Of a stretch of DNA of 64,000 nt, positions 1 through 8,421 are shown piece after piece (within the stretch, counting starts at the first letter, position 1; the number at the start of each line of letters is the position of its first letter). The stretch spans positions 62,001-126,000 of the forward strand of contig CAKSIJ010000003.1 of the NCBI GenBank assembly GCA_934462715.1. Direction: 5' to 3'. The position numbers and the translations under genes are program-made. The notes under the pieces are model-generated. The model saw only the letters and a program-made list of their open reading frames with translations. It was not told where the DNA came from and made no database searches. The stretch is from an uncultured Clostridia bacterium (lineage in GTDB: Bacteria; Bacillota; Clostridia; UBA1381).

Positions 1-471
1 TCCCTTGCGCTTTGTCATGGCTTTGTATAACAGCTCGGGGAAGCTGTACAGTGCATGTGTGCCGAATACAAGGTCAACCTGCGGATGAACCTTTTTTATC
101 TTTTCCGTGATATGCTCCTGCTGTACCATGCAGCCGCATATTCCTATTATCATATCCGGCTTTGATTCTTTTATGTGCTTTAAAATCCCCAGTCTGCCGA
201 AAACCTTTTGCTCCGCATTTTCCCTTACCGCACAGGTATTGTAGATTACAACGTCAGCCCGGTCGGCATTTTCGCAAAAGTCAAAATCCGCTTCTTTGAG
301 AATCCCTCTGATTCTTTCGGTATCGTTTTCGTTTTGCTGACAGCCGTAGGTTTCGGTATTTGCCAGCGGCATTCTCCCGTGCTTCGCAGCAAATCTGCGG
401 TTAAGCTCCTTTATCTTATAAATGTATTCGCGCTGTTTCTTTATTTCTTTTTCGTCGATATGCTCTGCCAT
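1..471 (-). CDS. miaB: MiaB, tRNA-2-methylthio-N6-dimethylallyladenosine synthase (N-terminal 157 codons, cut by window edge)
   Basis: MiaB adds a methylthio group to i6A37 of tRNAs as a radical-SAM enzyme with two Fe-S clusters. The visible part is the UPF0004 (MTTase) N-terminal domain. It has the three auxiliary-cluster cysteines in the contexts TETYGCQQNEND, NTCAVRENAEQK and GICGCM, all typical of MiaB. The radical SAM CX3CX2C and TRAM domains must lie beyond position 1. The ATG at 471 is the first possible start because an in-frame stop lies just upstream. A weak AAGG is close to it, while a strong GGAGG (514-518) lies on the far side of a small hairpin. Family assignment is firm; the start is likely. 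Confidence 0.93.
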   Translation of the reverse strand, partial: MAEHIDEKEIKKQREYIYKIKELNRRFAAKHGRMPLANTETYGCQQNENDTERIRGILKEADFDFCENADRADVVIYNTCAVRENAEQKVFGRLGILKHIKESKPDMIIGICGCMVQQEHITEKIKKVHPQVDLVFGTHALYSFPELLYKAMTKRKG

Positions 472-482
472 GTATTATTACC

Positions 483-518
483 TTGCGCTTCTCATTTTTT
501 GTAAAGCGCAAAACCTCC
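483..518 (-). promoter_or_regulatory. Hairpin between a GGAGG and the miaB start codon
   Basis: On the minus strand GGAGG (518-514) is followed by TTGCGCTT, a 13-nt loop and AAGCGCAA (511-483), then 11 nt and the miaB ATG. Folding this stem would bring the strong Shine-Dalgarno sequence near the start codon. Seen in sequence; the function is inferred. Confidence 0.4.
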
Positions 519-573
519 GATTTTTAATACTTGCTGCGGTAATTGTTATAACTACGGCAGCCAAACTCCTTTT

Positions 574-602
574 ATTTTAACATATTTATCCGGTAAATAC
601 AA
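574..602 (-). promoter_or_regulatory. Putative sigma-A promoter of miaB
   Basis: The minus strand has TTGTAT, a 17-nt spacer and TAAAAT, about 100 nt upstream of the miaB start. The remainder of the 472-772 gap is AT-rich and holds only this promoter, the start-site hairpin and the nfnB terminator. Confidence 0.6.
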
Positions 603-726
603 TACATATTTTATGAATTTTATTATTTTTTGCTTGTTTGCGCCGAAATTTATTAATAAAAACAGTATTCAGACTTCGATTTGTGTCTTACGGCACTGAA
701 AGGAATAGGTATAAAAATGCAAAATA

Positions 727-759
727 AAACGGTTCATTGCTGTGTGCATGAACCGTTTT
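727..759 (-). terminator. Rho-independent terminator after nfnB
   Basis: A 12-bp perfect stem (AAAACGGTTCAT / ATGAACCGTTTT) with a 9-nt loop lies just past the nfnB stop. On the minus strand it is followed by a U-rich stretch. Confidence 0.8.
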
Positions 760-772
760 GCAGAGTATTTTT

Positions 773-2161
773 TTATTTGTTTAATTCCTTATCTATTGCT
801 TCGGCGGCATTTTTGCCTGCGCCCATCGCAAGGATAACTGTTGCCGCTCCTGTTACGGCATCACCGCCGGCATAGACAAACGGCTTTGTTGTTGCGCCGT
901 TTTCATCTGCAATTATGCAGCCTCTTTGGTTGGTGTCAAGACCCTTTGTTGTTTTCTTTATTAAAGGATTCGGCGTCTGACCAATAGATATAATTGCCGT
1001 GTCTATATCAATGATATGCTCAGAACCCTTAATCGGTGACGGACGGCGTCTGCCGCTTGCGTCCGGCTCACCCAGTTCCATATTAACAACCTCAACACCC
1101 TTTAACCAGCCGTTTTCATCGCCTATAAAACGTGTCGGATTTTGGAGAAGTAAAAATTCGATTCCCTCCTCCTCTGCGTGCATAACCTCCTCGGCTCTTG
1201 CCGGAAGCTCCTCCTTGCCTCGTCTGTATATGATGTATACATTCTCCGCACCGAGTCTTTTTGCACTTCTTGCGGCGTCCATGGCAACGTTTCCGCCGCC
1301 GAATACCGCCGCATTTTTACCGATGTAAACAGGGGTATCGTATTCGGGGAACTTATAGCCCTTCATAAGGTTGATTCTTGTTAAAAATTCGTTTGCCGAA
1401 TAAACTCCGTTAAGGTTTTCGCCCTCAATATTCATAAATGACGGAAGTCCTGCGCCCGAGCCAATAAATACTGCGTTAAATCCCATATCCTCAATTAGCT
1501 CGTCTATATACAGAGTTTTGCCGATGATTACGTTTGTTTCGATTTTTACTCCGAGTGCTTTGAGTTTTTCTATTTCCTTTTGAACAATATCCTTTGGGAG
1601 TCTGAATTCGGGGATTCCGTACATCAGAACACCGCCGGCAGTATGGAATGCTTCGTAGATTGTTACGTCATAGCCAAGCTTTGCAAGGTCGCCTGCGGCG
1701 GTAAGTCCGGACGGACCCGAGCCGACAACAGCAACCTTTTTACCGTTCGGTTCTGCCTTTACAAGCTTATCGGTACCGTTTGCCATGTGATAGTCTGCGG
1801 CAAACCTTTCAAGTCTGCCTATTCCGACAGGCTCGCCCTTTATACCTCTGACGCACTTTGATTCGCATTGTCTTTCCTGAGGACAAACTCTGCCGCACAC
1901 TGCCGGCAGGGAATTTGTTTCAGTGATTTTACTGTAAGCGTCCTCAAATTTGTTCTCTGCTATAAGCTTTATAAATTCGGGGATTTTTACCGAAACTGGG
2001 CAGCCTTGCATACACGGCTTATTTTTACAGTTAAGACACCTTTGTGCCTCATCTACCGCCATTTCTGCGGTATAGCCGGTTGTGACTTCAAGAAAGTTTT
2101 TGTTTCTTACGTTCGGTGCCTGTTCGGGCATCGGGTTTTTATTTAAAGACATATTTAGCAT
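773..2161 (-). CDS. nfnB: NfnB / GltA-like subunit of NADH-dependent ferredoxin:NADP+ oxidoreductase (462 aa)
   Basis: This is a glutamate-synthase-small-subunit-like flavoprotein. With the adjacent NfnA it would form the cytosolic flavin-based electron-bifurcating transhydrogenase, coupling NADPH, NAD+ and ferredoxin. Visible features are two N-terminal cysteine clusters for [4Fe-4S] (CLNCKNKPCMQGCP and CGRVCPQERQCESKC, residues about 42-105), an FAD Rossmann motif GSGPSGLTAAGDLA (about 147-160), an NAD(P) motif FGGGNVAMDAAR and the C-terminal YAGGDAVTGAATV FAD motif. GAAAGGAA precedes the ATG; a second ATG lies three codons later. NfnA upstream makes Nfn far likelier than a glutamate synthase subunit, since no large GltB is nearby. 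Confidence 0.88.
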   Translation of the reverse strand: MLNMSLNKNPMPEQAPNVRNKNFLEVTTGYTAEMAVDEAQRCLNCKNKPCMQGCPVSVKIPEFIKLIAENKFEDAYSKITETNSLPAVCGRVCPQERQCESKCVRGIKGEPVGIGRLERFAADYHMANGTDKLVKAEPNGKKVAVVGSGPSGLTAAGDLAKLGYDVTIYEAFHTAGGVLMYGIPEFRLPKDIVQKEIEKLKALGVKIETNVIIGKTLYIDELIEDMGFNAVFIGSGAGLPSFMNIEGENLNGVYSANEFLTRINLMKGYKFPEYDTPVYIGKNAAVFGGGNVAMDAARSAKRLGAENVYIIYRRGKEELPARAEEVMHAEEEGIEFLLLQNPTRFIGDENGWLKGVEVVNMELGEPDASGRRRPSPIKGSEHIIDIDTAIISIGQTPNPLIKKTTKGLDTNQRGCIIADENGATTKPFVYAGGDAVTGAATVILAMGAGKNAAEAIDKELNK

Positions 2162-2213
2162 TGTTATTATTCCTTTCGCAATTGATTTGAGCCGATATAT
2201 TTTGAATGAGAAT

Positions 2214-3050
2214 TTATCTTCTTATCCTGCACTTGCCCTCTTCACAGGCTCTCTTTTCATAGCTTTTAAACATTTGTTGTCTTTTGAGTGCAGCGTCCCA
2301 GTCAATTTTATGACCGTCAAAGTCGGGGCCGTCAACGCACGCAAACTTTGTTTCGCCGCCGACGATAACTCTGCATCCGCCGCACATACCCGTACCGTCA
2401 ATCATGACGGGGTTCATTGAAACCGTTGTCGGAATACCGTATTGCTCGGTCAATTTACAGACAGCTCTCATCATTACAAGAGGTCCTATTGCGATGACCT
2501 CGTCAAATTTTTCGCCGGCTTCAATTTGCTCTTTAAGCCTGTCGGTAACGAATCCGCCCAAGCCGTTCGAGCCGTCGTCGGTGGTGATGATGAGCTTATC
2601 GGATACCTTTTCCAATTCGTCCTCAAGAATAATTAAATCCTTGTTTCTGAAACCTGTTATAACAGTTACGTCAGCACCGAGTGAATGAAGCTTTTTTGCC
2701 TGCGGATATGCTATTGCGGTACCCAAGCCGCCGCCGATTACTGCCGCTTTTCTTATGCCGTCAAGTGGTGTGGGCATTCCCAAAGGTCCTGCAAAATCCG
2801 ATAAGCTGTCGCCGCTTTTTAAAAGCGCAAGCTCCTTTGTGGTTTTTCCGACAATCTGAACTATTATAGTTACAGTTCCTTTTTCTCTGTCAAAATCGGC
2901 AATTGTAAACGGAACTCTTTCGCCGTGTTCGTCAATTCTTAAAATAATGAATTGACCGGGCTCCGCTTTTTTTGCTATAAGCGGTGCTTCTACCTCCATT
3001 AAGAAAATTTGCGGATTTAAATCTTTTTTTTCGATTATTTTATATGCCAT
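2214..3050 (-). CDS. nfnA: NfnA, FAD/[2Fe-2S] subunit of the Nfn transhydrogenase (278 aa)
   Basis: This is a ferredoxin-NADP reductase-type subunit (also called sulfide dehydrogenase beta or SudB). An N-terminal FAD beta-barrel is followed by a nucleotide-binding domain with GGGLGTAIAYPQAK. Near the C-terminus, DGTGMCGGCRV and FACVDGPDFDGH match the [2Fe-2S] site of NfnA proteins, in which one aspartate and three cysteines bind the cluster. AAGGAG lies 11 nt before the ATG. It is the first gene of the nfnA-nfnB pair (52-nt gap) and has its own promoter. Family knowledge: the complex balances NADH, NADPH and ferredoxin pools in anaerobes. Confidence 0.9.
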   Translation of the reverse strand: MAYKIIEKKDLNPQIFLMEVEAPLIAKKAEPGQFIILRIDEHGERVPFTIADFDREKGTVTIIVQIVGKTTKELALLKSGDSLSDFAGPLGMPTPLDGIRKAAVIGGGLGTAIAYPQAKKLHSLGADVTVITGFRNKDLIILEDELEKVSDKLIITTDDGSNGLGGFVTDRLKEQIEAGEKFDEVIAIGPLVMMRAVCKLTEQYGIPTTVSMNPVMIDGTGMCGGCRVIVGGETKFACVDGPDFDGHKIDWDAALKRQQMFKSYEKRACEEGKCRIRR

Positions 3051-3125
3051 AAGCTTATTCGCTCCTTAATTTATTATATAGACCGCGCATTGTGCGGTAA
3101 TGTGAAAAAACACTATACTTATTAT

Positions 3126-3154
3126 ATATTATAATATTTATACCGTTTTGTCAA
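3126..3154 (-). promoter_or_regulatory. Sigma-A promoter of nfnAB
   Basis: The minus strand has a consensus TTGACA (3154-3149), a 17-nt spacer and TAATAT (3131-3126), about 75 nt upstream of nfnA. Confidence 0.8.
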
Positions 3155-3260
3155 TAGCATCAAAGCTAAATTTACATTCTGTCAATAGGTTTTATGTTAA
3201 AATATTTAAAACAATATTGAATGTCGATTGATACATTTCAGCGGAAAAATCCTGTTTGTA

Positions 3261-4895
3261 TTAAAGCTTTGCCCTGTTTACCGCACTGATAAACGCATAC
3301 ATGGAGGAAGTGTTGATATTGGAATCCACACCGACTCCCCATGAAATGCCCTTAGCTGTCTTTACGGCAATATAGCTGACAGCTTTAGAGGTTGAGGATC
3401 TTTCGAGTGCGTGTTCGGAATATTCAAATATTTCCACGTCTTCATTTGTGATCAGTTTGATTGCCTCACAAAGTGCGTCAAGAGGTCCGTTGCCCGAAGC
3501 ACTTATCTCTCTTGAACCAACAAGCGCATGGATAATTGTATCTGTTCCGTCAGCTTCACATTTATAGTTATTCAATCTGTACGGCTCTGTGATATTAACA
3601 TAACTGTCGATAAACACCGAATGAATTTCGGCAGGCTCGAGAACACTGTGCTTGCGTTCCGAAAGAGCCGTTATATGCCCGGAAAAATCAGCAAGCAAGC
3701 CTTTCGGTATAACAAGATCGTACTTTTTCTCCATGATATATGCCAAGCCGCCTTTTCCCGACTGGCTGTTGATTTTTATAGGCTCATATTTTCTGCCTAT
3801 ATCTCCCGGGTCTATTGTTAAATACGGATTCTCCCATGTTTTCGAGCCGTTCGCTTCAAACTCCGCAAGACTTTTTCTGATAGCGTCCTGATGAGACCCG
3901 GAAAACGCCACATATGCCATATCCCCGGCATAAGGCTGGCGGGGACCTATAGGCATACGGATATATTTTTCATACACATCAATTATGCCGTCTATGCTGT
4001 CCAGCTTCAGACAAGGATCTATCCCTTGGCAGAACATATTCAGAGCAACGGTTATTATATCCGCATTGCCGGTTCTCTCTCCGTTGCCGAAAACCGTTCC
4101 CTCAACTCTGTCCGCACCGGCAAGTATTCCCAATTCGGTTGCGGCAATTCCGGTTCCCCTGTCGTTGTGTGCGTGTACCGACAGAATAACGTTCTCTCTG
4201 TATTTCAGATTTTTATTTACATATTCAACCTGATCCGCATAAACATTCGGCGTCGATACCTCTATTGTCGCCGGCAGATTTATTATTGCTTTATGCTCCT
4301 TATCGGGTTTGAACACCTCCAAAACCGCATTGCATACCTCCGCTGCAAAATCGGATTCCGTGCAAGTGAAGCTTTCGGGAGAATATTCGTATCTTATATT
4401 TCCGCTCATTCCGGCAGTGCGTTCACATATCATTTTTGCTCCGTCCACAGCAAGCTGCAAAATTTCCTCTCTGCTCTTTCCGAATACGACTCTGCGCTGT
4501 ATCATAGATGTGGAATTGTACAGATGTATTATAACGTTTTCGGCACCCTTTACGGCTTCAATAGTTTTGTCGATTATATGCTCTCTTGCCTGAGTAAGCA
4601 CCTGAATCGTAACATCGTCCGGGATAAGCTTTTCATCTATCAGCTTTCTGACAAATTCATATTCGGTGTCAGAAGCCGCCGGGAAGCCGACCTCTATTTC
4701 CTTGAAGCCCATATCGACAAGAAATTTAAAGTATTCGGTCTTTTCTTCCGTGGAAAGCGGCGAGTAAAGCGCCTGGTTTCCGTCCCTCAAATCAACGCTG
4801 CACCAGATCGGGGCTTTTGCGATAATCCTGTCTGTCCATTCTCTGTCCGTAATCGGCACATCAAAATATTGTCTTTTATATTTACCGAAATTCAT
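3261..4895 (-). CDS. leuA: 2-isopropylmalate synthase, long (type 2) form (544 aa)
   Basis: LeuA condenses acetyl-CoA with 2-oxoisovalerate, the first committed step of leucine synthesis. The TIM-barrel catalytic domain has WCSVDLRDGNQAL near the N-terminus and the divalent-metal HxH in SVHAHNDRGTG. A C-terminal LeuA-type allosteric domain follows (about 410-544). The length and the start FGKYKRQYFDVPITDREWTD fit the longer alpha-IPMS lineage found in actinobacteria, fungi and some Clostridia. GGAGG lies 8 nt before the ATG. No leuB/C/D is in the window, so it stands alone. A citramalate or homocitrate synthase is a less likely alternative. Confidence 0.9.
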   Translation of the reverse strand: MNFGKYKRQYFDVPITDREWTDRIIAKAPIWCSVDLRDGNQALYSPLSTEEKTEYFKFLVDMGFKEIEVGFPAASDTEYEFVRKLIDEKLIPDDVTIQVLTQAREHIIDKTIEAVKGAENVIIHLYNSTSMIQRRVVFGKSREEILQLAVDGAKMICERTAGMSGNIRYEYSPESFTCTESDFAAEVCNAVLEVFKPDKEHKAIINLPATIEVSTPNVYADQVEYVNKNLKYRENVILSVHAHNDRGTGIAATELGILAGADRVEGTVFGNGERTGNADIITVALNMFCQGIDPCLKLDSIDGIIDVYEKYIRMPIGPRQPYAGDMAYVAFSGSHQDAIRKSLAEFEANGSKTWENPYLTIDPGDIGRKYEPIKINSQSGKGGLAYIMEKKYDLVIPKGLLADFSGHITALSERKHSVLEPAEIHSVFIDSYVNITEPYRLNNYKCEADGTDTIIHALVGSREISASGNGPLDALCEAIKLITNEDVEIFEYSEHALERSSTSKAVSYIAVKTAKGISWGVGVDSNINTSSMYAFISAVNRAKL

Positions 4896-4912
4896 TTATG
4901 CTCCTCCTGAAT

Positions 4913-4940
4913 TTTATAGTCGGTTTTTACTTATATGCAA
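4913..4940 (-). promoter_or_regulatory. Possible leuA promoter
   Basis: On the minus strand TTGCAT, a 16-nt spacer and TATAAA lie 18 nt before the leuA ATG. The -35 box is a weak match. Confidence 0.4.
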
Positions 4941-4944
4941 CATA

Positions 4945-4973
4945 ACGGGACTGCCGACATACGGCACTCCCGT
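4945..4973 (-). terminator. Hairpin between the dehydratase gene and leuA
   Basis: Twelve-nt arms (ACGGGACTGCCG / CGGCACTCCCGT, one mismatch) enclose a 5-nt loop just after the stop of the upstream dehydratase gene. The T-rich side is on the plus strand, so it is a poor classical terminator for the minus-strand transcript. Confidence 0.4.
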
Positions 4974-4987
4974 CAGTTTTTATTCTG

Positions 4988-6832
4988 TTATTTATTGTCC
5001 GTAGGCACATATGTTGTAACAACCTGCGACATGGTTTTCTTGATTTCTTCATTTGTGCAGTCCAAAACACCCTTTAGCGTTTCAAGCTTGCTTTGCAGAT
5101 CGGACATTTCCATATCAAGAGGCTGTGCAACAAATATTTTGCTGTGCTGCGTTTTTTGCAGCCCCTCTTCTTTCATGAGAAGCTCTTCATAAAGCTTTTC
5201 ACCGGGTCTTAATCCCGTAAATTCTATTTTTATATCCGTATCCGGCTTGTATCCGGAAAGGGAAATCATTTTTTTCGCAAGATCGTATATTTTCACCGGC
5301 TCGCCCATGTCAAGCACAAAGATTTCACCGCCCTTTGCGTAAGACGCCGCCTGAAGCACCAGCTGAGCGGCTTCGGGAATTGTCATAAAGAATCTTGTTA
5401 TTTCCGGGTGTGTTACGGTAACGGGACCTCCCGACGCAATCTGTTTTCTGAATCTCGGAATTACAGAGCCGTTCGAGCCGAGAACATTTCCGAAACGAAC
5501 CGCAACATATTCCGTTTTGCTTTGCTTTTGAATTGTTTGCACGAGCATCTCGCACATTCTTTTGCTTGCACCCATAATATTTGTGGGTCTTACAGCCTTG
5601 TCGGTGGAAATCAGCACAAATCTGAGCGCACCGTATTCATCTGCGCATCTCGCTACGTTATATGTTCCGAATACGTTGTTTTTTATCGCTTCGCTCGGAC
5701 TGTATTCCATCAGCGGTACATGCTTGTGAGCCGCAGCGTGGAATACTATTTGCGGACGGTACTTTTCAAATATTGTGTTAAGCTTGTTCTTGTCACGCAC
5801 CGAGCCTATTATCACGTCTATATCCTGATCGCGGAATTTTTCTTCAAGCTCTAACTGCAAATCGTATGTGGTATTTTCGTAAATATCGAAAACAATCAGT
5901 TTTTTCGGCTTGTATTGGAGTATCTGTCTGCAAAGCTCCGAACCGATAGAACCGCCTCCGCCGGTAACCAGAACAACCTTTCCGTTTATGTCGTTCTCTA
6001 TCAGCTTATTATCAAGCATAACGGTATCTCTGCCTAAAAGATCCTCTATATCTATATCGCGTATACTGTCGATGAGCGGCTTATTATTTAAAATAGCGTC
6101 AAAGCTTTGGAGAATTTTAACCTTTATTCCTGTTTTGCTGCATATTTCAAGGATTGCTTTTTTATCCTCCGGAGTTGCGGTATAAATGGCAAATATAATC
6201 TCCTCGATGCTAAGCTCCTCGCATAATCTTACTATATCGTTTCTGTTTCCTATTACCTTTGTTCCGCAAATATGCTGTCTGAGCTTGTCCGGATTATCGT
6301 CTATAAGTCCGACAACCCTGTACTGTAAATGCTCGTTTGTCTGAATGTCACGCAGAAGATAAACCGCAAGCTGACCCGCTCCTATTATAAGAGTTCTCTT
6401 TTCCTCTGTTTTGTTTCTTCTCAGACTTATTTTGTTAATCATTCTGACAAAAAAACGAACCGCACATACGCACGCTATTATTCCGAGATTCGCCGCAATA
6501 TTCAGTTTAGGGTATATATAAGGATAACCGTCGGGATTCCAGATAACCGTTCCGGCAAATACGCTGACAGCCATTGCCGTGGCACAGGCTGCGATGAGCT
6601 TTAAATAATTCTTCATTCCGGCATTTACCCAATCCGTGTTGTAGGTGTTGTAAACGGTCAGAACAGCGGCATAAATAATTGCCGTCACCAGTGTGATTCT
6701 CATGCTCGAAAAAAAGCAAGTAGCAAAAGAGGCAAGCGGATATGCAACCATTACAATCGCAATATACGCCAAAAGACATGATAGCACGTCAAATAAAAAC
6801 AAATACCTGTTTTTGATATGTATTTTAGACAT
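4988..6832 (-). CDS. Membrane-bound NDP-sugar 4,6-dehydratase, CapD/PglF/FlaA1 family (614 aa)
   Basis: Four hydrophobic segments fill about residues 8-120. A CoA-binding-like Rossmann domain follows (LIIGAGQLAVYLLR), then the SDR-type Polysacc_synt_2 domain with VTGGGGSIGSELCRQ (from about residue 290). The motif STDKAVRPTNIMGASKR carries methionine where ordinary SDRs have tyrosine, as in PglF-type UDP-GlcNAc 4,6-dehydratases. It likely makes a UDP-4-keto-6-deoxysugar for surface glycans at the membrane. The ATG at 6832 is preferred because GGGAGTG lies 9 nt upstream; an ATG at 6850 has no ribosome site. No glycosyltransferase cluster is nearby, so the final sugar is unknown. Confidence 0.88.
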   Translation of the reverse strand: MSKIHIKNRYLFLFDVLSCLLAYIAIVMVAYPLASFATCFFSSMRITLVTAIIYAAVLTVYNTYNTDWVNAGMKNYLKLIAACATAMAVSVFAGTVIWNPDGYPYIYPKLNIAANLGIIACVCAVRFFVRMINKISLRRNKTEEKRTLIIGAGQLAVYLLRDIQTNEHLQYRVVGLIDDNPDKLRQHICGTKVIGNRNDIVRLCEELSIEEIIFAIYTATPEDKKAILEICSKTGIKVKILQSFDAILNNKPLIDSIRDIDIEDLLGRDTVMLDNKLIENDINGKVVLVTGGGGSIGSELCRQILQYKPKKLIVFDIYENTTYDLQLELEEKFRDQDIDVIIGSVRDKNKLNTIFEKYRPQIVFHAAAHKHVPLMEYSPSEAIKNNVFGTYNVARCADEYGALRFVLISTDKAVRPTNIMGASKRMCEMLVQTIQKQSKTEYVAVRFGNVLGSNGSVIPRFRKQIASGGPVTVTHPEITRFFMTIPEAAQLVLQAASYAKGGEIFVLDMGEPVKIYDLAKKMISLSGYKPDTDIKIEFTGLRPGEKLYEELLMKEEGLQKTQHSKIFVAQPLDMEMSDLQSKLETLKGVLDCTNEEIKKTMSQVVTTYVPTDNK

Positions 6833-6907
6833 TAAAATAAGCACTCCCATTCATAAGCTTCACTTATATTTATAATACGTCCGTACTAATATTTTCTCTG
6901 ATATAAT

Positions 6908-6936
6908 ATTTTAACATAACAAAAAATAATAGTCAA
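6908..6936 (-). promoter_or_regulatory. Sigma-A promoter of the CapD-like gene
   Basis: The minus strand has TTGACT (6936-6931), a 17-nt spacer and TAAAAT (6913-6908). Confidence 0.7.
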
Positions 6937-7035
6937 TACTTTTTCACGAATATTATCAATTTTTACATTTTTTAATTGGATTTTTTGTCTATCTGACAGC
7001 TGTTTTAACACTTTGGCTCAATCATGGGGCATAAT

Positions 7036-7063
7036 AAAAGACCGGGCTCAAAACCGGTCTTTT
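7036..7063 (-). terminator. Terminator after trmFO
   Basis: A 10-bp stem AAAAGACCGG / CCGGTCTTTT with an 8-nt loop lies 24 nt past the trmFO stop, with a T-rich exit on the minus strand. Confidence 0.8.
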
Positions 7064-7086
7064 CAATTTGTATTTATTATTGAATT

Positions 7087-8421
7087 TTACATTTCGCCAT
7101 TGCCCGACAATGTATCAAGCCTTGATGACAGCTCCTCCAGAGACCTTTTAGCAATAAGCTTGTATCTTTCCGCCTTGCCGCCCCGAACTCTTTCATGCCA
7201 GCTTTCGATTATTCCGAAATTCGCATTCATCGGCTGTAATTTTTCAATGCTCTCATCGGAAATATATAAAGGCAGTGCGCCTATGCAGTTTTTCCTTGAC
7301 GGTTCAAAAAGCGGTTCGCCGTTAATCATTCTCGCTAAATTAAACCCTGCAAGTATCCCTGACGACGCAGATTCGACATATCCCTCAACACCGCTTATCT
7401 GCCCTGCAAAAAATATCTTTTCGTTGCTTTTCATTCTGTAGAATCTGTCAAGCAGCTTTGGCGCTTGTATATAGGTGTTTCTGTGCATCACTCCGCAGCG
7501 TACAAATTCGGCGTTTTCCAGTCCCGGTATCATGGAAAAAACTCTTTTTTGTTCTCCCCATTTAAGGTTTGTCTGAAATCCGACTATGTTATATAGCGTT
7601 GCTTCCCTGTTATCCTGTCTGAGCTGTATTACGGCAAAGAAATCGTCCTTGCCGGTTTTGGGGTTTACCAAGCCTACCGGTTTCAGCGGACCGTATAAAA
7701 GTGTTTCAAACCCTCTTTTCGCCATAACCTCAACCGGCATACAGCCCTCAAAAACCGTCTGATTTTCAAACCTTTTCAAAGGAACGGTTTCCGCATTGAT
7801 TAATTCTTCGTAAAATGCCCTGTATTCCTCTTCGGTCATGGGGCAGTTGATGTAATCTGCCGTACCTCTGTCATATCTTGCCGCAAAAAACACCTTATTA
7901 AAATCAATACTGTCTTTTTCGACAATGGGCGCCGCCGCATCGTAAAAATACATATTATCGGTTCCCGTAAGCTTTCCTATTTCTTCGGTCAGCTTTTCGG
8001 AAGCAAGCGGCCCTGCTGCAATAATGGTGTATTCATCGGGATTTATTTTTGTAACCTCTCTGTTAACCACTGTTATCAGCGGCTCAGATTTGATTTTATC
8101 GGTAATATATTGTGAAAAAATATCCCTGTCAACGGCTAAAGCTCCGCCTGCCGGTACTCTTGCAATATCGGCTGCCTCCATCATAAGCGAGCCGAACAGA
8201 CGCATTTCCTCTTTGAGCAGTCCGCAGGCATTTTCCGTTCTTTCGGCTTTTAAGGAATTTGAGCAGACAAGCTCTGCAAAATAATCCTTTGAATGAGCTT
8301 CGGAATGTTTTTGCGGCTTCATTTCATACAAGGTACACGATATTCCTCTTTTTGCCAGCTGCCATGCCGCTTCGCACCCTGCAAGACCGGCACCGATTAT
8401 GTTAATCTTCATTACCTTCAT
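7087..8421 (-). CDS. trmFO: TrmFO, folate-dependent tRNA (uracil-54-C5)-methyltransferase (444 aa)
   Basis: TrmFO makes ribothymidine-54 in tRNA using methylenetetrahydrofolate and FAD. The N-terminal FAD motif NIIGAGLAGCEAAWQLAKRG, FAELVCSNSLKAE, VPAGGALAVDRD, YFYDAAAPIVEKDS, FEGCMPVEVMAKRG and YVESASSGILAGFNLA all match the family, which is about 435-445 residues long. AGGAG lies 4 nt before the ATG at 8421; a second in-frame ATG at 8412 is an alternative. Its start overlaps the end of topA by 20 nt, so the two are probably translationally coupled. The dprA-topA-trmFO order is conserved in Firmicutes. Confidence 0.95.
   Translation of the reverse strand: MKVMKINIIGAGLAGCEAAWQLAKRGISCTLYEMKPQKHSEAHSKDYFAELVCSNSLKAERTENACGLLKEEMRLFGSLMMEAADIARVPAGGALAVDRDIFSQYITDKIKSEPLITVVNREVTKINPDEYTIIAAGPLASEKLTEEIGKLTGTDNMYFYDAAAPIVEKDSIDFNKVFFAARYDRGTADYINCPMTEEEYRAFYEELINAETVPLKRFENQTVFEGCMPVEVMAKRGFETLLYGPLKPVGLVNPKTGKDDFFAVIQLRQDNREATLYNIVGFQTNLKWGEQKRVFSMIPGLENAEFVRCGVMHRNTYIQAPKLLDRFYRMKSNEKIFFAGQISGVEGYVESASSGILAGFNLARMINGEPLFEPSRKNCIGALPLYISDESIEKLQPMNANFGIIESWHERVRGGKAERYKLIAKRSLEELSSRLDTLSGNGEM

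Noticed and set aside
3891..4910. 339-codon open frame opposite leuA on the plus strand
   Set aside because: Antisense to a clear LeuA; no ribosome site, no family pattern, and the composition mirrors the complementary gene.
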